DNA of 8,329 bases from Bacteroidaceae bacterium (lineage in GTDB: Bacteria; Bacteroidota; Bacteroidia; Bacteroidales; Bacteroidaceae). Below are positions 5,437 to 8,329 of this stretch, piece after piece. How positions within the stretch are numbered: the stretch's first letter is position 1; every line of letters begins with the position of its first letter. The notes under the pieces were generated by a model, which was given only the letters and a program-made list of their open reading frames with translations, had not been told where the DNA came from and did no database searches. The DNA lies in the NCBI GenBank assembly GCA_900765575.1, contig CAAFRW010000295.1, positions 1 to 8,329 on the forward strand. Reading direction: 5' to 3'. A program made the position numbers and the translations under genes.

Positions 5437-7711
5437 ATTATCTCCGTTGATAAGCGACCTGGCACTTATTTTAATCAGTGCAGGCATTATCACTCTAATT
5501 TTTAAACGGTTAAAGCAGCCGTTGGTATTAGGCTATATTGTAGCGGGCTTTTTGGCAAGTCCGCACATGCCCTATACGCCTTCTATCGGCGATTTAATAG
5601 ATGTGCAGACTTGGGCGGATATTGGCGTAGTATTCCTTCTGTTTGCTTTAGGCTTGGAATTCAGTTTTAAGAAATTGATGAAGGTAGGCGGAACCGCGGT
5701 CATTGCAGCGTGTACCATTATCTTGTGCATGATAGCGGTGGGCATGTTCGTAGGCATGTCGTTCGGATGGAAACAAATGGATTGCATCTATTTGGGCGGT
5801 ATGTTGGCTATGTCTTCTACTACCATTATATATAAAGCTTTTGATGATATGGGATTGCGGCAACAACGTTTTGCCGGTTTGGTGTTGAGTGTATTGATTC
5901 TTGAAGATATTCTGGCTATCGTATTGATGGTGATGCTTTCGACTCTGGCAGTCAGCCGGAACTTCGAAGGTATGGAAATGATAGGCAGTATAGGTAAATT
6001 AGCCTTTTTCCTTATTTTATGGTTTGTGGTAGGCATCTATGTGATTCCTACGTTCCTGAAAAGAGCCCGGAAGTGGATGGGGAGTGAAACCTTGCTTATT
6101 GCGGGGTTGGGAATGTGTTTCGGTATGGTAGCACTTGCGGCTACAACAGGCTTCTCTGCTGCATTCGGGGCATTTATCATGGGCTCTATCCTGGCAGAAA
6201 CCGTTGAAGCGGAATCCATTGAAAAGTTAGTCGCTCCGGTAAAAGACCTTTTCGGAGCCATCTTCTTTGTGTCGGTGGGCATGATGGTGGACCCCGCTAT
6301 GATTGTGGAGTATAAAATACCTATTATTGTGATTACACTCGCTATTCTGTTGGGACAGACTATATTCGGTACAAGCGGATTTATTCTGGCCGGGCAACCT
6401 TTAAAGGTGGCTATGCAGTGCGGTTTCAGTTTAACGCAGATTGGTGAGTTCGCTTTCATTATCGCTTCGTTAGGAGTCAGTCTGGGAGTGACCAGCTCTT
6501 TCCTATATCCCATAGTTGTGGCGGTATCGGTCATCACTACATTTCTTACTCCTTATATGATTCGCCTGTCGGCACCGGCATACGAAACGCTTCAAAAGCG
6601 TTTGCCCTCTAAATGGCTGAACTTGCTGGACCATTATGCCCTCCGTTCACAGACCACTGTGAACCAGGAAAATAATTGGAGGAAGTTTTTGGTGGCAGTC
6701 GTAAGAATCGTGGTGGTTTATGTCATCTTGACTATCGCAGTGATTATTATTTGTTTTAATTTTGTTACTCCGATGATTCATACCATTCTTCCGGAGGCGT
6801 GGAGTAGTTGGGTGAGTGCCGGCATCACGGTATTGGCTATTGCCCCTTTCTTGCGGGCTATTATGATGAAGAAAAATCATTCGATAGAGTTTCAGGCTTT
6901 GTGGCGTGACAACCGTTTTAATAGGGCGCCGCTTGTCTCTACCATCGTGCTGCGTATCGCCATTGCCATCTTGTTTGTGGTCTATGTCATCTCTCATTTC
7001 TTCCGGGCTTCGTCGGCCATCTTAACGGGGGTAGCCATTGTATTGGTATTGGTAATGGTTTACTCGCGCCGTTTAAAGAAACAGTCTATTTTTATGGAAC
7101 GGACGTTTATGCAGAATCTCCGTATCCGTGATATGCGTGCCGAGTTCGAGGGGAAGAAAGCCCCCGAATATGCCGGGCATCTTCTTTCCCGTGATATACA
7201 CTTGTCCGATTTTGATATACCCTCCAACTCTTTGTGGGCAGGTTATACCCTTCGCGAACTCGACTTTGGTAAGAAATACGGAGTACATATCGCCTCCATA
7301 TTACGGGGGAAAATGCGCATTAATATACCGGGCGGAGAGACTCGTTTGTTCCCTAATGATAAAATCCAGGTGATAGGTACCGATGAGCAGTTGTCCGTTT
7401 TTGCCCATGCCGGCGAACAGGTAACTCCTGTAACCGACGAGGAGGATTTCGAGAAACGTGAGATGAGTTTAAAACAGTTTGTGGTAGATGCCGCTTCTCC
7501 TTTCTTGGGAAAAAGTATTCGCGAGAGTGGTATTCGCAACTCCTATAAGTGCTTGGTGGTAGGACTTGAAAAACCGGACGGGGAATTATTCAGTCCTAAC
7601 ATCGATGACCCGCTGAAAGAAGGCGATGTGGTATGGGTTGTAGGTGAAAAAGAGAATGTTTATAGTCTTTTAGGCGAAAAAGTGTCAAATAAAAAGGCTG
7701 TATCAGAATAA
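5429..7711 (+). CDS. Kef-type CPA2 cation:proton antiporter with extra membrane segments and two RCK_C-like domains
   Basis: This 760-residue inner-membrane protein probably exchanges K+ or Na+ for H+ in pH and ion homeostasis. Residues about 8-380 form the Na_H_exchanger domain with 12-13 membrane segments. Kef landmarks are LGYIVAGF (34-41), FALGLEFS (72-79), the Glu159-Asp160 pair in LILEDI at the expected ion-binding helix, GAFIMGSILAET (247-258) and FFVSVGMMVDP (279-289). An additional four hydrophobic segments follow (about 420-446, 458-477, 502-522, 527-545). The soluble tail holds two consecutive TrkA_C/RCK_C-like modules, about 590-660 (with LFPNDKIQVIGT) and 678-750 (with LKEGDVVWVVGE). 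No Rossmann GxGxxG NAD-binding RCK_N (TrkA_N) domain is visible, unlike E. coli KefB/KefC, so glutathione/NAD-type gating is unlikely. Ligand binding by the RCK_C pair is plausible. The ATG at 5429 gives a typical N-terminus. Ion specificity cannot be read from sequence. Confidence 0.92.
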   Translation: MSELSPLISDLALILISAGIITLIFKRLKQPLVLGYIVAGFLASPHMPYTPSIGDLIDVQTWADIGVVFLLFALGLEFSFKKLMKVGGTAVIAACTIILCMIAVGMFVGMSFGWKQMDCIYLGGMLAMSSTTIIYKAFDDMGLRQQRFAGLVLSVLILEDILAIVLMVMLSTLAVSRNFEGMEMIGSIGKLAFFLILWFVVGIYVIPTFLKRARKWMGSETLLIAGLGMCFGMVALAATTGFSAAFGAFIMGSILAETVEAESIEKLVAPVKDLFGAIFFVSVGMMVDPAMIVEYKIPIIVITLAILLGQTIFGTSGFILAGQPLKVAMQCGFSLTQIGEFAFIIASLGVSLGVTSSFLYPIVVAVSVITTFLTPYMIRLSAPAYETLQKRLPSKWLNLLDHYALRSQTTVNQENNWRKFLVAVVRIVVVYVILTIAVIIICFNFVTPMIHTILPEAWSSWVSAGITVLAIAPFLRAIMMKKNHSIEFQALWRDNRFNRAPLVSTIVLRIAIAILFVVYVISHFFRASSAILTGVAIVLVLVMVYSRRLKKQSIFMERTFMQNLRIRDMRAEFEGKKAPEYAGHLLSRDIHLSDFDIPSNSLWAGYTLRELDFGKKYGVHIASILRGKMRINIPGGETRLFPNDKIQVIGTDEQLSVFAHAGEQVTPVTDEEDFEKREMSLKQFVVDAASPFLGKSIRESGIRNSYKCLVVGLEKPDGELFSPNIDDPLKEGDVVWVVGEKENVYSLLGEKVSNKKAVSE

Positions 7712-7758
7712 ATTGGTATGTTTACATCGTTAATTTATTAATATATAATATTTAGACT

Positions 7759-8184
7759 ATGAAAAGTGATCCTAAAGAATGTCTCTATTGTCAGAATAAT
7801 GAGACTTTACACAATTTGATGATTGAAATTGCACAGTTAAGTGTTTCACGTGTATTTTTATTTAAAGAACAAACTTATCGGGGACGTTGCCTGGTAGCTT
7901 ACAATGGTCATGTGAACGACCTCTTTGAATTAAGCGATGAAGAACGCAATGCGTTTATGGCAGACGTGGCAAGAGTTACCCGTGCAATGGATAAAGCCTT
8001 TCATCCTGAAAAAATCAATTACGGCGCATATAGTGACAAACTTTCTCACTTGCATTTCCATTTGGCTCCCAAATATGTAGATGGCCCCGATTACGGAGGC
8101 GTATTTCAGATGAATCCGGGTAAAGTGTATCTGACGGATGCTGAATATCAGGAGTTAATAGATGCTGTGAAAGCCAATCTTTAA
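7759..8184 (+). CDS. HIT-family (histidine triad) nucleotide-binding protein
   Basis: This small cytoplasmic protein of 141 residues carries the histidine triad HLHFHLA (His97, His99, His101). In this superfamily the motif binds the alpha-phosphate of nucleotides and catalyses hydrolysis or transfer through a His-nucleotidyl intermediate. An N-terminal CLYC pair (Cys8, Cys11) resembles the zinc-binding CxxC found in many HIT proteins. The segment before the triad (INYGAYSDKLS) differs from the usual NxGxxxGQxVxH of HINT proteins, so it is not a standard HinT. Known substrates range from AMP-lysine or AMP-amide compounds to dinucleoside polyphosphates; the substrate here is unknown. The gene starts 47 bp after the antiporter stop in an AT-rich gap and ends with tandem stops TAA TAG. 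The lyase gene starts 12 bp later, suggesting co-transcription. Confidence 0.92.
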   Translation: MKSDPKECLYCQNNETLHNLMIEIAQLSVSRVFLFKEQTYRGRCLVAYNGHVNDLFELSDEERNAFMADVARVTRAMDKAFHPEKINYGAYSDKLSHLHFHLAPKYVDGPDYGGVFQMNPGKVYLTDAEYQELIDAVKANL

Positions 8185-8196
8185 TAGAAGAGCGAC

Positions 8197-8329
8197 ATGA
8201 AAAAGAGTAAATATTGTGGGGTGGTCATTCCGATGGTCACTCCGGTAACAGCTATGGGCACATTGGATGTGCAAGCTGTGGAACGCATTATAGAGAGTTT
8301 TGTAAAAGCGGGTGTGGCTCCGTTGTTGA
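8197..8329 (+). CDS. Dihydrodipicolinate synthase / N-acetylneuraminate lyase family protein, 3' end missing
   Basis: Forty-four codons are visible before the window ends. After a short MKKSKYC lead, the protein reads GVVIPMVTPV, then GTLDVQAVERIIESFVKAGVAPLL. This is the first beta strand and helix of the class I aldolase TIM barrel in the DapA/NanA superfamily, where G-x-x-x-P-x-x-T-P begins the barrel. The catalytic Lys and the GTTGE motif would lie beyond the edge. Members condense or cleave pyruvate-type substrates (DapA in lysine synthesis, NanA in sialic acid breakdown, others on sugar acids). The visible part cannot separate them. The start 12 bp after the HIT gene stop implies an operon. 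Confidence 0.85.
   Translation, partial: MKKSKYCGVVIPMVTPVTAMGTLDVQAVERIIESFVKAGVAPLL

Noticed and set aside
6037..6537. 166-codon minus-strand frame opposite the antiporter
   Set aside because: It mirrors transmembrane helices of the antiporter; composition is a by-product of that coding sequence.
7717..7724. TATGTTTA as a -7 element for the HIT gene
   Set aside because: It mismatches the final G and has no -33 partner. The gap is simply AT-rich, and read-through from the antiporter gene is equally possible.

Overview
The window looks like chromosomal DNA from a Bacteroidales gut bacterium, most likely Bacteroides or a close relative. The evidence is a SusD-family nutrient-binding lipoprotein, intergenic regions without Shine-Dalgarno sequences, and a promoter-like site (TACTTTTG) matching the Bacteroides -7 consensus TAnnTTTG. 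All genes read on the + strand. Species cannot be assigned from the sequence alone. I saw no tRNA, rRNA, CRISPR array, insertion sequence or attachment site.

Layout. Bases 1-2157 are the 3' part of a susD-like gene whose start lies outside the window; a susC-like TonB receptor gene probably precedes it. A 319-bp gap follows (2158-2476). It holds three hairpins that could end the Sus-type transcript, then a probable promoter for the next gene. Bases 2477-3883 encode a PurF-like protein. A 159-bp leader then precedes pepT (4043-5263), which encodes tripeptide aminopeptidase T. After a strong hairpin comes a large Kef-type cation:proton antiporter (5429-7711) with extra membrane segments and two cytoplasmic RCK_C-type domains. 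A small HIT-family protein follows (7759-8184). Twelve bases later begins a gene of the dihydrodipicolinate synthase / N-acetylneuraminate lyase superfamily, which runs off the right edge.

The genes do not form one obvious pathway. The SusD protein belongs to glycan capture at the cell surface. The others are housekeeping-like: nucleotide-related, peptide degradation, ion homeostasis, nucleotide hydrolase and an aldolase-type enzyme. The HIT and lyase genes are close enough to be co-transcribed. The PurF-like, pepT and antiporter genes are separated by about 160 bp each and may be expressed separately.

The most notable observation is that the PurF-like protein begins Met-Gly-Gly-Phe-Phe-Gly instead of Met-Cys-Gly-. 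Its glutaminase domain has therefore lost the N-terminal cysteine nucleophile, and apparently several other active-site residues. The phosphoribosyltransferase PRPP loop and all four cysteines expected for a Bacillus-type [4Fe-4S] cluster remain. It looks like a glutaminase-dead PRPP amidotransferase paralogue. Secondary points are a 21-codon upstream ORF joined to pepT by an ATGA overlap, and the unusual domain order of the antiporter.
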